From Zelopaecilomyces penicillatus (lineage: Eukaryota > Ascomycota > Sordariomycetes > Hypocreales > Pseudodiploosporaceae), in the NCBI GenBank assembly GCA_005765155.1, contig VCCP01000002.1, forward strand, positions 4,588,001 through 4,652,000: a stretch of 64,000 nucleotides of DNA, in the 5' to 3' direction. Positions within the stretch are counted from its first letter, which is position 1. The number at the start of each line of letters is the position of its first letter. Of the stretch, positions 22,100 to 34,846 are shown piece by piece. The notes beneath the pieces are model-generated. The model made no database searches, was not told the DNA's origin, and worked only from the letters and a program-made list of their open reading frames with translations. The position numbers were made by a program, and so were the translations under genes.

Positions 22100-22728
22100 A
22101 TAGCTCAATTCAAAGATGGCCAAGAACCAGGGTAGATTTAGTCTATGAAAAACATAAATATAGAAAGGAGTTTGTGCAGATGGTAAGTTCCAAGGTATCT
22201 CGTGTGAGGCGCTTTGATAGCTAGGTAGCTAGCTGCGAAGACGGTGAATGTTTTGCCATCATTAGTGATAGGAGGGGGGATAGATTCGTGAATTTCTGTT
22301 TCGAACTTCAACCACTGCCTATAATCACGAAAATTATGGGTACCGGTTTATCTACTGACTTTGGCATCTTGTCTACAGGATAATATATCACAAGTTCTCA
22401 ATTCTGTTTGACAAACCTAAGCAGCTGATTTATCGAGCCTCGCTTTAACGATATCTCTTTTATTTGCCACGACTTGAGCGTTTGCCCCTCCACCATGGAG
22501 GGGCATGGATGGATACCTAGAGTAGGCACTCGCAAGTTCGAAACAGTGGCGCGTGCCGTCGTCACCTTTACTCATTCCGCCATTTCCTAAATCATTCTGC
22601 CTGCCAGGCAGCGCCGAAACTCCATTTTAGGAGAGAAGCCTCGGCTTACGAAAATGAGCCTCATTCTTTGAAGTCGCAAGACACCGAGAAATGCGTTCTG
22701 GCATGGCCTAGCTTGCCATCAGAAGATC
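22100..22728. other. Intergenic, 629 bp
   Basis: 3' flank of prefoldin 6 and promoter of the AMSH gene. No coding-like frame, no recognised element. Confidence 0.65.
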
Positions 22729-24440
22729 ATGGACCTTCAGCCATCATTGCGGCCAAGCCGGCCGCAGACCATTAGCCAGCTCGTCGCCCAGGCGGAGAAT
22801 TTCACATTCATTCCAAATATCCCTTTCAAGTCCTGGGCACGCGCAAGCGAGAATGTTCATCAGGAGGTATGATGATATTGCAGCAGCTGCGACGTTAGCA
22901 AAGAGACTGAAGAAGAAATAAAAGCTGACGAGTTTCAAGGGCTATTTCTCCGCGTCCGAAGGCAATTATGCGACAGCCTACATAATGTTCTATAGGCACT
23001 CGATTCTTGTTCTGAAATTTCTTCCTACGCACCCACAATTCAAAGATCCAGAAAGCCGGAACATATATAAGCCTTTGTCGAAACGAATTGGCCAGGTTCT
23101 CCACAAGCTAGAGGAGTTGAAACCGGAAATCGAGAATGAGTACAAGGAATGGGAGCGAATGCAGCCCATTACCTCTGCAGAGAACCGTGTTACAGATAAT
23201 GTAGTCCCTTCAACTTATGCCGATTTTGCAGCAAGAGACCCTAGCTTAAGCGGCAATGCTACAATCCTCGACGCCTCCGAGAACCAGGATCTAGCAGTAG
23301 ATCTAGCCCAGCAGGAGCTGAGCCGGAGAGACTCAGCCCGACGAGAGCAAAGCTTCAGCAGCGCTAAATCTCATGCTCAGAACAGGGCTAAAAGAACGGC
23401 GGACGTGGATAATTTCGATTTGCGCAAACAAATGGAAGCCGCTCGTCGTACACTGGACCAAGCTGAAGAGAGAAGACATGAGGACCCAAGTCCCTCAGAA
23501 CGGCATCCCGGCTACCAAGCATCGGCGTATCAGTATAGTTATCCCTCAGTGTCAAGATCTCAACCTGTTACCTACAAAATATCGCAAGCCTCTGTGCCGG
23601 CGTTAAGACCTAATAGACCACCGAAGGAGCTGACGGCACCAGCTTCAGAATATAGTTATGATTTGACCCAGCCGACAAGAATCTCTACCCCCCCTCAAAT
23701 TCCTAATAAATCACAGTTAGATGGATTTGGAGATACCTACAGCCAGCCGCCACTCCCCCCTAAAGGGTCGTTTGAAGCTCCTATAATCCCAAAGAAGGAG
23801 CGTGTAGCTTTCAAGCCTGGGGCGTATTTGGAAAATGGGGATCCGATCCGCTCAGTTTTCTTGCCAAACAAGTTGAGGAAAACATTTCTTGAAATTGCTG
23901 CCAAGAACACCCAGGCTGGTCTGGAGATGTGCGGGATACTATGTGGGACTCCTGTAAACAACGCGTTGTTCGTCCGCTGTCTTCTCATCCCTGACCAAAA
24001 GTGTACATCCGACACTTGCGAGACAGAAAACGAAAGTGCAGTATTTGACTATTGCATAGGGGAGGATTTGCTGGTCATAGGATGGATACATACACACCCA
24101 ACACAGACATGCTTCATGAGCTCGCGTGATTTACATACTCACTCGGGATACCAGGTAATGATGCCGGAAAGCATCGCTATCGTCTGCGCGCCGAAGTTTA
24201 CACCGTCGTGAGTCCCATATATGGTTTTGCTACTTGGATTTAACTGACCAGCCTCACAGATATGGCATCTTCCGACTTACACACCCACCTGGATTAGATC
24301 ATGTTTTGAACTGCACTCGAAGCGAGACCTTTCACCAACATTCAATCGACAATATTTATCGAGAAGCTGAGCATCCCCATGGACATGTATACGAGAGTGA
24401 TAAGATGCCCTTGAAAGTTCATGATTTGCGTAGCAAATGA
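22729..24440 (+). CDS. sst2: AMSH-type JAMM deubiquitinase (Sst2-like)
   Basis: Exons 22729-22866, 22940-24207 and 24260-24440 give 528 aa. The first 120 residues form the USP8/AMSH-type MIT-like dimerisation domain. Splicing out the 73 bp intron joins ENVHQE to GYFSASEGNYATAY. This has the spacing expected in the family, which supports the AAG acceptor despite a poor pyrimidine tract. The middle is Pro/Gln/Ser-rich with a PLPPKG SH3-type ligand. The C-terminal MPN+ domain carries the JAMM zinc site (EMCGILCG, then HTHPTQTCFMSSRD) and the second AMSH zinc site (HTHSGYQ with later Cys/His). It cleaves Lys63-linked ubiquitin from endosomal cargo before ESCRT-III closure. Its closeness to VPS4 fits a shared pathway. 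Confidence 0.93.
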
Positions 24441-27354
24441 AGGAGCATATGTGTTTCAAATGGCCTCTGAATCTCAGTTTTGGAGTTCGATTCTAGGAGA
24501 GCCCGCCATAATTCATGCGAGAGTAATAGGAATGCCATGTACAACTGCTGAGAGGGCGAGCCGGCTTTTGGTTTGACGCTTTTTTTTAAGTGCAGATGAA
24601 CTTGAGAGCGGAAAGACGCACGATTGACTCGTCGACTCATGGCCTAATTCATTACACATCACGCTGAGTTGAGCACCGGGAAATAATGCTTTTGCTTTTG
24701 GGTTGAAGCTGAAGCGGTATTGGAGATGCCGTAACCAGTTAGGCTTGTGGACTGAACCACCATTCTTTTCAGAGAGTCAGAGAGCATAGATATGGATAAG
24801 GGGTAGCCGTTACAATGACAGGTTAGCGTGTTGGGGATAGACTAGAAGGAAAGAACTCTTGTAATGACATAGTGAGTAACAGTGAATCGTTATTTACATC
24901 CTTTTTGGTAGAATGACAAATGAACATTATTAGATATTGATTTGCATGACATCAACACAGACCCCCCATGTCTGAAATAGCCTGAACATCATTATAAAAA
25001 GAGAACGGCTTTGGCGCTGAGCTTGTGACTGATTAGAAGGGACTTGGGACTGCAGATTATAGACATTTTGTGCATGGATCTGGCCTTGAATGGCCAGCTA
25101 TGGTGGCTCCTCATGGCAACTCCTGGACCGTTTGACCCTTTGCGCATGACACTTGAAGACTTTATGATCCAGCCGCCCCTATTCATATGCAGTTGTTGCC
25201 GACATAATCCCTGAGCTGTGACGAAGCACAAATGGGCTACATGTGCTGCACATCTGTACATTGCGGTCCAATAATTAGCTGGATCAAACCCATTGGCCGA
25301 TGTCTGCCCAGTCTCGACAGGGTCTATCTGTAGGCTTGAGACAATGGCGGATGAACACGGACACGAAGCACAGAACAGGTTGCTGCAGTGCTGCTGCATA
25401 TGTTAGGTAATGTTATCATTCCATCCTTCACACTGTATGCTGTAGGGAATGGAGATCAATGGAGATCAATGTGCAAGTGTGCAAGCCTTGCTCTTCAGCT
25501 GGCATCGGGAACGCCTCTCATTCCCAATGCGAGATGCGATGCTGCATCGAGAACCAATCAGGGTTGTGGTGTTGCAAAACAGCAGTGATCTGCTACCGAC
25601 GGCTGCTGGAGCAATGGCTGGCGACTAGGGTTAGTGGGGCTAGAGTCCTCCACCAAGGCCAAGCGCAGTTCTCTCCAACTACCGAGATGCACCATCATTT
25701 GTTGTCGCCTGCATGCGTCTCACAGCTCCATCTCTCAGCTGGGGGCAAGAAGAAAACAGCTATTTGCAGGGATTCGATAGCCAACCGCCATCACCGTTGA
25801 CCGGACACGCAGCAGCACCCAATCGCGTCCTGTACTACGCCAAGTGGCTTCGCACGCCATCGACGGACTGATCGGATAGTCAAGAAGTTTTGTTCGCAGA
25901 TTCAACTGATTGTCCAGTGTATTTTCTACTTGGCTAAGTGTCTCGAAACGAGGAGCCCAATACTCAATGACTGTATGGATGGCTACGTATTACCCGAAGG
26001 ATGGATGGCTGTCTCCACAACCCTGCTTCAGGCCTCACACCCGATTCAAAGACAGCTGCTTCCGACCACATGTGGCCTTCAACGAAAAGGGATTCATCGT
26101 TTAGCCACGACATGCATGCGTCCTGACTGGACGATAAGTTGAGCCAGCACCACTCACCACTCACCATCCACCACCCATCCAACCACCCAGACGGCTTCGC
26201 ATCCACCATTGAGGCTGTCTTCAGACCGATTACGGGTCTGGACCAGTTGGCCAGTGAGGGGTTGCTCACCAGCTGCTGCATGATGGCGGTCCTATCTAGC
26301 AACAACCCTTTCCTGGGCAGCATAATAGTTTGTTTTGGGTGTGCTGTGTTGCAGTCTGGCAACTCATTTCATGGCATCATCACCGATGAGGAATGATAAA
26401 CATGCTGTCCATGCATGTGATGCTCACAGCATGGGTACGATCTAAGAACAACGCCCTTGTAATCTTGCAAGGACTCTTGCCGCTGATAACTATATCTTGG
26501 CCAAAACAGAAAAGAGAGCCCATCTCGGACGAACGATCAGCGTGCTTGACTGGCAGTTACCTGGGGCTTCATGCAAGTTGAAGGTGTGGCCATAGCCCCC
26601 CTCCCCCAAAGAAGCTTGGATAACCACAAAGCGCTTCTGTACAGGCCGATACCATGCCATGCCCTGTTGGGCTGAATTTCTGGAGTCTATACCACAAGAG
26701 CCTTCTTTATCACCATCAAGGAGATGCCAGCTATTTCTTTCCAAGAGTGAACTGACTGTTGATTTTCATACCATCATACTCATTTGCATGCTGCTATAGA
26801 ATGTGACGAACTATCCCTCTTTATGCAATTACTTCCCAATCCTCGCGGTGAATTATTTTGTTGTGATAAACAAGAAGACATATTATTATGTATGGAAAAT
26901 AGTGGCACCCGGGGCCCGCATGCTTGCGCAGACAAACCAATGCCGAACCATAGCGCCACGTCACTTTGCATTCCTCTTTATTGGCACTCCTTTGGGCGGA
27001 CCATGAGAAGATTGGCGCCGATCTACTTACGCACAGCAATTTTGCTGCTCCGCGGACCCTCTTGGCGTCTGCGGGCCGTTCCCCCATGCATCCCGTTGAT
27101 ATGCTGGTGGTGTAACTACCTATGAATCCACCGCCACCGTCAACTGCATTGGAGTAATACCGGGATGAGCATGCTCATGGCACACTGTATTCATTTACTA
27201 TACTTTATTTGATTGGCAAGCCTTGGCATAGTAACAGGGGTAGCTCTGGAGCTTAAGAAAGATGCATGCCCTCGCAAGCTCTGTCACAAGCCAGCTGTGA
27301 TGTTTCCAGTACCACTGATCTTCAATTGATATCCAATCTGAAAGTTTGCGCGCC
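24441..27354. other. 2.9 kb intergenic region
   Basis: No gene supported. It is the boundary between the ESCRT block and the accessory block and includes the ppoC promoter. A small tandem repeat (two and a half copies of ATGGAGATCA) lies at 25449-25470. The many open frames of 60-130 codons lie on both strands, overlap one another, and carry no motif. Confidence 0.55.
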
Positions 27355-30300
27355 ATGAGCTCTAGCAAAGAGATACAAGGGCAAATGGCCCAGAACGGGC
27401 AGAATGGTCAGAATGGTAAACAGGTAAACAGTCGTCCTGTTGATGGCATTGAAGACAAAAAGCGCAATGCTCCAAAGAAACGGCCCGGTGCCGTCGGCGA
27501 GATTATGAAGATGTACCGTGCATCCCGTCGCCCCCTACCCACTGAGATGGGCAACGGAACCTACAGAGTCATTAGGCAGAGGCCAACTCTGGTACAAGAT
27601 TTACGTTCTTTTGGGCTTGCTGGTAAGCATCTAGTCAGCTTATGGGTTAGACATGTGTTGAGATTAATGAATGATTAGATCTAAAGACGTTGAAGGAGAT
27701 CGTGGCGTCCAAACTGAAGGGCGAAACCCAAATAGATGACAAGACAATGATTATGGAGAGGACCATCCAGCTTGTTTCCGGGATGCCAGATGGCTCTAAG
27801 AGGCAAGAGATCCTTACCAACAAGTTCATCGGTCAGCTGTGGGACTCGCTAGAACACCCGCCGCTATTGTATATGGGCGACAAGTTTCGTTGGCGGCAAC
27901 CTGACGGATCGAACAATGTGAGCACCCAGCCTTAGGGTTCCTTTCGTTTATGCTGCAGCATCCATTAACAGGTCCGTCTTAGAACCCAACACTGCCCTGG
28001 CTCGGAGCTGCTGGCACACCCTATTCTCGAGCCTGCAAGTCTCATATAACACCACTCGGCGCACTCCCAGATCCTGAGGCTGTTTACGAAGCTGTCATGG
28101 CCAGGAACACCTTCAAGAAGAATCCCAATAACGTCTCTAGCATTCTATGGTATTGGGCTACCATCATCATTCATGGTTAGTAGGAGTGCAATGCACCATG
28201 GATAGGAGATGTGCCATTACTGACAAGATTTTCTAGATCTCTTCCATACCAACATGAAAGACCCGAATATCAATGATTCATCATCTTACTTGGATCTTTC
28301 GCCGCTTTACGGAAGTAACCAAGAGCAAGTGGATTCGATCAGGACCTTCAAAGATGGCAAGCTGAAGCCTGATGCATTTGCTGATAAGCGACTTCTCGGC
28401 AACCCACCCGGCGTTTGCATCATCCTCATTATGTTCAACCGCTTCCACAATCGCGTGGCAACAAATTTAGTCGCAATCAATGAAGGCAATCGATTTGATA
28501 AGCCTTCGCCTAGTTTGTCAGGGGATGAAGCAATCGCAGCATGGAAGAAGTATGATGAGGAAATCTTCCAAACGGCCCGCCTGGTGACATCTGGGTTATA
28601 CATCAATATCACACTTGTTGATTATGTGAGGAACATTGTCAACTTGAACAGAGTCGACACCCAGTGGACTTTGGATCCACGACAAGAGATGGGCGTCTCT
28701 ACTGGAACTGCCAAAGGGTCTGAGAGTGGCGTCGGGAATTCCGTTTCAGCCGAGTTCAATCTTTGCTATCGCTGGCATTCCTGTCTCTCTGAAATGGACG
28801 ACCAGTGGATTCAAGACTTCTATGAGGAGCTTCTGGGAGAAAACTATGGCACTATGGATATTAAGACTCTCATCACAGCCATTCATAAGTTCGCCTTCTC
28901 ACTGCCCAAGGATCCTGGCGAGTGTACTTTTGGAGGGTTCACCCGCGGACCTGATGGGAAATTTGACGATGATGAACTCGTCAACAGTCTTGCTACTGCT
29001 ATCGAACAGCCTGGAGGTTCTTTTGGTGCACAAAACGTACCCCGAGTTATGAAGCCTATTGAGATCATGGGTATCCTTCGAGGAAGAAAGTGGCATCTGG
29101 CAGGGCTCAATGAGTTCCGTAAGCACTTTGGTCTTAAGGCATATGACACGTTTGAGGAAATCAACTCAGATCCAGATGTGGCCAACTCTTTGCGACATTT
29201 GTATCAGCATCCCGATAACGTGGAATTATATCCTGGCATTGTTGCTGAAGAACGCAAAGAGCCTATGGTACCTGGAGTCGGTATCGCACCTACCTACACC
29301 GTTTCCCGTGTTGTTCTGTCAGATGCAGTGGCGTTGGTTCGAGGCGACAGACATTACACGACAGATTACAACCCAGGATACCTGACCAACTGGGGCTATA
29401 CCGAGGCCAACTACGACCTCACTGTCAACCATGGCTGTGTCTGGTATAAACTCTTCATGCGAGCGTTCCCCAACCACTTCAAATACGACTCTGTGTATGC
29501 GCACTATCCAATGGTGATTCCATCAGAGAACCGCAAGATCTTGAATAACCTGAACCGTGAGCATCTCTTTAGCTTTGAACGGCCGAGGCAATTACCCACG
29601 AAGACTCATGTAACATCCTATGGAGCCGCCAAGCACGTCATTACCAATGAGGACAAATATCCTGTATGGCAAGACGGCTTCGCACCGCTTACAGGCAATA
29701 GCGGCCTTCATTTCAGTCAGTCCAGCGATCAGCGTAAGACAATGGAGTCGATTCTTTGCAAAGATGGTTGGCGTCAAACCGTGAAGGCTTTCTACGCCAA
29801 GACTGCTGAGCAACTCCTCGCCGAGAAGTCATACATACTTGCAGGAAGGAGGCAAGTTGACATTGTGCGCGATGTGGGCAATGTGGCATTTACCCGTTTC
29901 ATCTCTAATCTTTTCAATCTCCCGCTCAAGACAAAGGATAACCCCAAGGGCGTTTTCTCAGAGCATGAGCTGTACACGGCACTAGCTGCTGTCTTTTCTT
30001 CTATCTTTCTGTTTGATGCTGACCCAATGAAGTCATTTGTCATTAGACAGAAAGCCATGGAGGTGGCGTCACAACTAGGTCAAGCTATTGAAACCAATGT
30101 CAAGCTCACCAAGTCGCTTGGGTTGCGCGGGCTGTTCACTGGCAAGGCAAAGGATAACACACTATCGTCGTATGGTGTAGAAATGGTAAAGGGCTTGGCA
30201 AAGGGAGGTATGAGCCCTCATGAGATTGCTTGGGGTCAGATTTTGCCCACAGCAGGGACGTCAGTGCCAACTCAGGCACAGAAGGTGAGTGATACATGAG

Positions 30301-30915
30301 ACTCTTGGGGTTTATTCCAACCCTTAGGGAACTTTTACTAATTATGATGTGATGAAACAGTTCGGACAAGCTGTTGATTGGTACTTGTCACCTGCGGGAG
30401 AGCCACATCTTGCCATGCTCCAAGAAATCGCAACCCGTGAGCCCAGCGCTGAAACAGACAACTTGCTCCTCGGCTATGCCATGGAGGGTGTCCGCCTGGC
30501 GGGTCCCATGGGGCTAAACCGATACGCAACCAGTGCCGACACGATCATCGAAGACGATGGCCGCAGGGTTAATGTCGACCAAGGCGGTCGGATCTTTGTG
30601 TCCCTGGCGTCTGCGGCTCGAGACCCGGCCCACTTCCCCAACCCCGACAAGGTCGATCCGCGACGACCGCTAGATGCTTATATCTACCATGGCGCTGGAT
30701 CTGACACTGGTCTTGGTAAAGAAGTCGGCCAGATTGCTCTAGTTGAGCTGTTCAGAGCCTTATTCAGCAAGAGGGGCCTGAAGAGGGTTGCAGGACCTCA
30801 GGGCCAGCTGAAGAAGGTGCCTCAGCCGGATGGTTCCACTGCTTTTATGACGGAGGATTGGGGTAGCTTCTGGCCGTTCCCAACGACGATGAAAGTTACC
30901 TGGGACGGGGAGTGA
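27355..30915 (+). CDS. ppoC: Psi-producing oxygenase, PpoC type (10R-dioxygenase with cysteine-less P450 half)
   Basis: Five exons: 27355-27622, 27679-27917, 27983-28175, 28237-30284 and 30361-30915; the product is 1100 aa, a full-length Ppo. The N-terminal haem-peroxidase/dioxygenase domain keeps the distal His (IIIHDLF, H233) and the catalytic Tyr plus proximal His in YRWH (Y411, H414). The C-terminal P450-like domain keeps the ExxR motif (EGVR). However, the haem-thiolate loop reads HGAGSDTGLGKE, with Gly (30709-30711, residue 1033) where active members have Cys. Established knowledge: Aspergillus PpoC lacks this ligand and makes 10-hydroperoxy fatty acids without isomerisation. The expected product is therefore 10R-hydroperoxy-linoleate and its derivatives, oxylipin signals that balance sexual and asexual sporulation. 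Subfamily assignment rests on that residue only. Confidence 0.9.
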
Positions 30916-32128
30916 AAATTGATACCACAAGATGTTAGGGAATTGTCTTGGTAGGTCTTCGATGTAGGATTGGGAGGCCTATTTCGTAATAATGATTCTT
31001 ACGTTGAACGATCTGGATTTATTTGTTTCTATGCTCGTAGCTAATAGAGAGTTCACATCTAACCTATCAAGAATGATATTGAGGTTTAGTAAATGGTGTT
31101 TTGGATGTGTGCCATGTCTAAATCTACGTCATTTATTGAACTACTACACCTTAGTAACATTGCTGCTCGGCCGGATAAGACGGCTCGGAGAATGCCAGCA
31201 GGTTGAATCGGACAAATTAGGCACCCTTTTTAGACCGAGAGGAGTACCCCAAAAAGGGTCTCGGAATTACATGGGAAAGCTCGAGTGCATAGCTAATAGA
31301 ATGTTACTTCTTGTTTTGTTAGAGAGAGACTTTTGTTATGGGGATAAAGTGCTAAAAGTAAGCTGAATCTTGTAATACTCCGGTTCCCGTGCAGATCTCT
31401 GGCGATGACCTGCCCCGACTCCCAAATGGGATACATGGGGACGATCAATTCGCCCTGAAAGGTTGCGACCGCAACAGAAACACGTGGGGTTAGCGTTAAA
31501 AGAGGGACAGAATACCTTGTAGTTTCGTCGAATTATTTTTAAAGATTTATTTAACTTATAATTATGCTGTCATCACCCTCTGGAGTTGCGTCAAGTCGTT
31601 ATCGGACAATCCGATCAACAACCGGATCGGCCCCACCACCACCATCATGTGGTCGATCATTTCCTCCACCCACGGCCCCGTTTCAACCGACTCTCGGACT
31701 TGAGCAAGGCTGAATTCATTCCACCCCCCCTTTAACCCCTTTAACTAGGCATAAAATCGCAGATAAACAGACAAAGCCAGCACACACATCCATCCTAGGT
31801 CATAGCGTTTCCCCGGATCTGCGTAAGAGGTGATCACCTACTCCCTCGCCTTCCATATTCGTCCAAGCTGAGAGGGTGATGATCACGGCTTGAGTAAAAG
31901 AAAAAATGACCATTTATAATAAAACAAGGTTTAAGAGCACGTTTTTTTAAATATTGGAGCAATGGTATTGATAGACGCGGCTATAAGTAAAGGTCACCCT
32001 TCCGCTAGTCTAGGAATTAACGGACATTCCAATTTCAGAGATACACAAGAACCATCAACCTCGTTGCCCTGTCACCTCGATACAAGTTAATTTATAATCT
32101 TATAACATTTTTTTTATTTATTTACAAA
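30916..32128. other. 1.2 kb intergenic region, AT-rich patches
   Basis: ppoC 3' flank and lysozyme promoter. AT-rich patches at about 31500-31580 and 31900-32120 may be mutated relics, but no transposon motif or terminal repeat is seen. A 124-codon frame at 30992-31366 is not supported. Confidence 0.5.
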
Positions 32129-32861
32129 ATGGTCCATCACTCTAAATTGATGGTCCTCGTCGGAGCTGCGTTGGGTGCTCACGCATGCATTGGACCTGCG
32201 AGTAACCAGGCCACCATTGATCTTGTTGCCGGCTTTGAAAAGTTTGTCCCAAATATCTGTGGGTGTTTCCTCTGCCAGTGTATCTATGTATTACTTTTAC
32301 GTTGAAAGAACAACCGCTCACTTCTTAACCTTTTGGTTAGATATTGACGCCACCGGTCACCCGACCGTTGGATACGGACATTTGTGCTCAGACTCGTCGT
32401 GCTCGGATGTGTCGTATCCAATTCCCATGTCCGAGGCTAACGGCAGGGCTTTACTGGGACGAGACATGGCGGTATGTTGTGCATTCATTTTCTCTTTCTC
32501 ATTCTTCCCCTCTTTGCCTTTATAGAAACACAAGATTGTCTTTACTAATACTCAAGGTTGGGGCTAGATTGCACAAAATTGCATCACAACAGACACGGCA
32601 AAAGGGGTCACGCTCAACGCCAACCAGTACGGTGCGCTGGTGAGCTGGGCCTTCAACATCGGCTGCGGCGCGGCCGGCTCGTCCAGTCTCATCCGGCGCC
32701 TCAACGCCGGCGAGAACGCCAAGACAGTGGCCGAGTCGGAGCTGCCGAAGTGGAACAAGGGCAATGGCCAGGTTCTTCCGGGTCTTGTGCGCCGGCGCGC
32801 GGCCGAGGTGGATCTGTTCAACATCCCGACGAGTGCACCGGCGTTGCCTGCGGGTTGCTGA
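32129..32861 (+). CDS. Secreted phage-type lysozyme (GH24)
   Basis: Exons 32129-32258, 32341-32471 and 32568-32861 give 184 aa. A signal peptide ends near residue 19 (VLVGAALGAHA). The mature protein begins with Cys and reads as GH24. The catalytic Glu is in AGFEKFV (E37), Asp in YIDATG (D46) and Thr in HPTVGYGH (T52). The spacings of 9 and 6 residues equal those of T4 lysozyme E11/D20/T26. The tail has NQYGALVSWAFNIGCG and LPGLVRRRAAEVDLF, both typical of the family. Predicted activity is hydrolysis of the MurNAc-GlcNAc bond of bacterial peptidoglycan outside the cell. The last exon is clearly more GC-rich than the AT-rich flanks. Fungal GH24 genes are generally thought to derive from bacteria or phage. 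The two introns show that this copy is long established. Confidence 0.92.
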
Positions 32862-34846
32862 AGCAGTGGTTTATACGGAGTATTGTGGTGATGAGTTTAA
32901 TTGGGAAGATGTAAGGAAACGTTTATATGATACAGAGTATTTGGACGGGTACGCTACATAACTATGGTGTTTCGAGTGTGTATTAGGGAAGGCCGAGCTG
33001 CCTGTATGGGAGATTTGATGGTATGTTACCAGTATCTGTGTTATGGGCTAGACTTGCAAAGATAATGAGATATCATGACCCTTGCTGGACCACTGTGTTT
33101 GAGACAACAGTGAAATGCTACGAGAGAAAACGCATGCATGATAGCGTCCAATGTAATAGGTAAGGCGGATACTTGTTTGAAACCAGATATGGGCAGATGG
33201 GATGAACGCTAGATACCCAGCTGGCTGTTGGGCCAGGCGAGTCATTGAGTTGTTGAGTAAGGCAGGTTGTTTCAAGTGAGTAGGCTGAGCAACTTGAAGA
33301 ATAAAAGGTTACAACTTATACGAGATGCTATAATACTCGAGTACGAAGCATCTGTGTGAGCTCTAACAAATAGTAGTAGATAAAGTAGAAGCTGAGAAGC
33401 TCTACTCATGTTGCGTGGAAGCAGAACTGGAAGGATTGATAGATGCCATGGGTGTAGCCCCTGGATGTCAGTAACTCTGGATATGATACCACCTTACCTA
33501 GGCTCCGTACGTTATGAAGGGGCATTCCCACATCTGTTTTGACAGCTAGAAAGAGTTCCAAAGTTGATGGGACAGGTTACATTCGTGGGGGGTCATATAA
33601 TAGAGGTTGTAAAGGTTCGGGGTGCCTAACAGAGCCAGGCGGCTAGTAGTGCCCTGGACCCCCCTGAAGCGACCACGTTTCAGCGCTGACCACCGCCGAT
33701 CGTCCTGACGCTGCGGTTGGTGCATGAAACAACCCCCCTTAAGTCGCCGTGGCCAATGACAGCGCAAGAACGCAGTGGGAGCCCGGATTACGGCACAGCC
33801 GACTCTCCCACTGAGCGGCTGCTGCACAGGCACTGCACAGTCACTGAACAGTCAGCCATTGGACCCCTGAAGCCTTTTTCCACTTACAGGGAATCTGGAG
33901 GATCAGGGAGGGATTCCCCGTGTAATAGTAGTTTGATAGAGAATGGAAGGATTGGATCGGGGGAAGAGATCTAGATTACTCTGTCTTGGCAGAGAATATA
34001 TTGAACATTGATGCCAGTATATGTCATATCCCAGCTTGTAAAATAATAAATAAAAAAATGTACTCGTACATCGTTCAAGCGAATACGAGGATGGCAGTTA
34101 TGGACAGTGAATCTAGATAGTGAATCTACGTTTGTGATTCGTGAATCCAAGCCGTCAATATATTATCCCCCCATAACCAAACGCAGCAGGCGCTACAACA
34201 AAGCCTTGTCCCAAAAGAACCAAGAACCCCAAACCTCCGAACCCCCTTACATCAATCCTCTCTCTCGATCTGTCTCTTCTGTCAGGGGGAGAGCCTCACT
34301 GACTGGGAGACGGACTTTCAAACCCGTTATGGACCGGATACGACTCAAGCGCCAAGGGCGCCTGTCATTGCCCATCGGCGCGCCGCCATCCCACTTTCAC
34401 TTATCCCAGGAAGAAAAAGAACTCCGTCCGGTGTTTTTTTTTTTTGGATCCCATGCCGGAAAACGAGGCAAAAAAGCAGACGCCCTGCATTAGAGATTTT
34501 GTTCTATTCAGGTTAACCTGCCGGAGCCTGGAAGAGTCGCCCCCCCCCCCCCCCCCTTTTCATGCAACCATGACTTTGTACTGTGAATGTGACCCCAACC
34601 CCCATTCACTGGTACGCTGTCAGAGCTCCTGAACATACAAAAGTCATTCAACCACCCTCCCTTTTCCCTTGAACTGCCTCTTTTCTCATTCACTTTTGAT
34701 TCTGTCATTTCTATTTTATTTTCTTGCATCACTTTCCTTGAAGGGAAAAAAAAACATAGCGTCTTCTCTTGCCTTGCCTCACACAACGTTTATACACCAA
34801 AAACCCATACCCCGAGCAGGCTCTCAACACCAAAACACCAACAAAC
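32862..34846. other. 2 kb intergenic region
   Basis: No gene supported. A TACGGAGTA 9-mer lies at 32874-32882. At about 33815-33855 there is a GC-richer patch with short CACTG(C/A)ACAG repeats. A 17-base C run and a CT-rich promoter precede the next gene. Confidence 0.55.
34540..34556 (+). repeat. Poly-C tract, 17 bases
   Basis: Uninterrupted run of C about 290 bp before the ATG of the secreted protein. The length may be unreliable in any assembly. Confidence 0.9.

Noticed and set aside
30992..31366. 124-codon frame after ppoC
   Set aside because: Lies in an AT-rich 3' flank, has no motif and a poor start; likely chance.
31480..32120. AT-rich patches as a transposon relic
   Set aside because: No terminal repeats, target duplications or transposase-like fragments seen; could be ordinary AT-rich promoter DNA.
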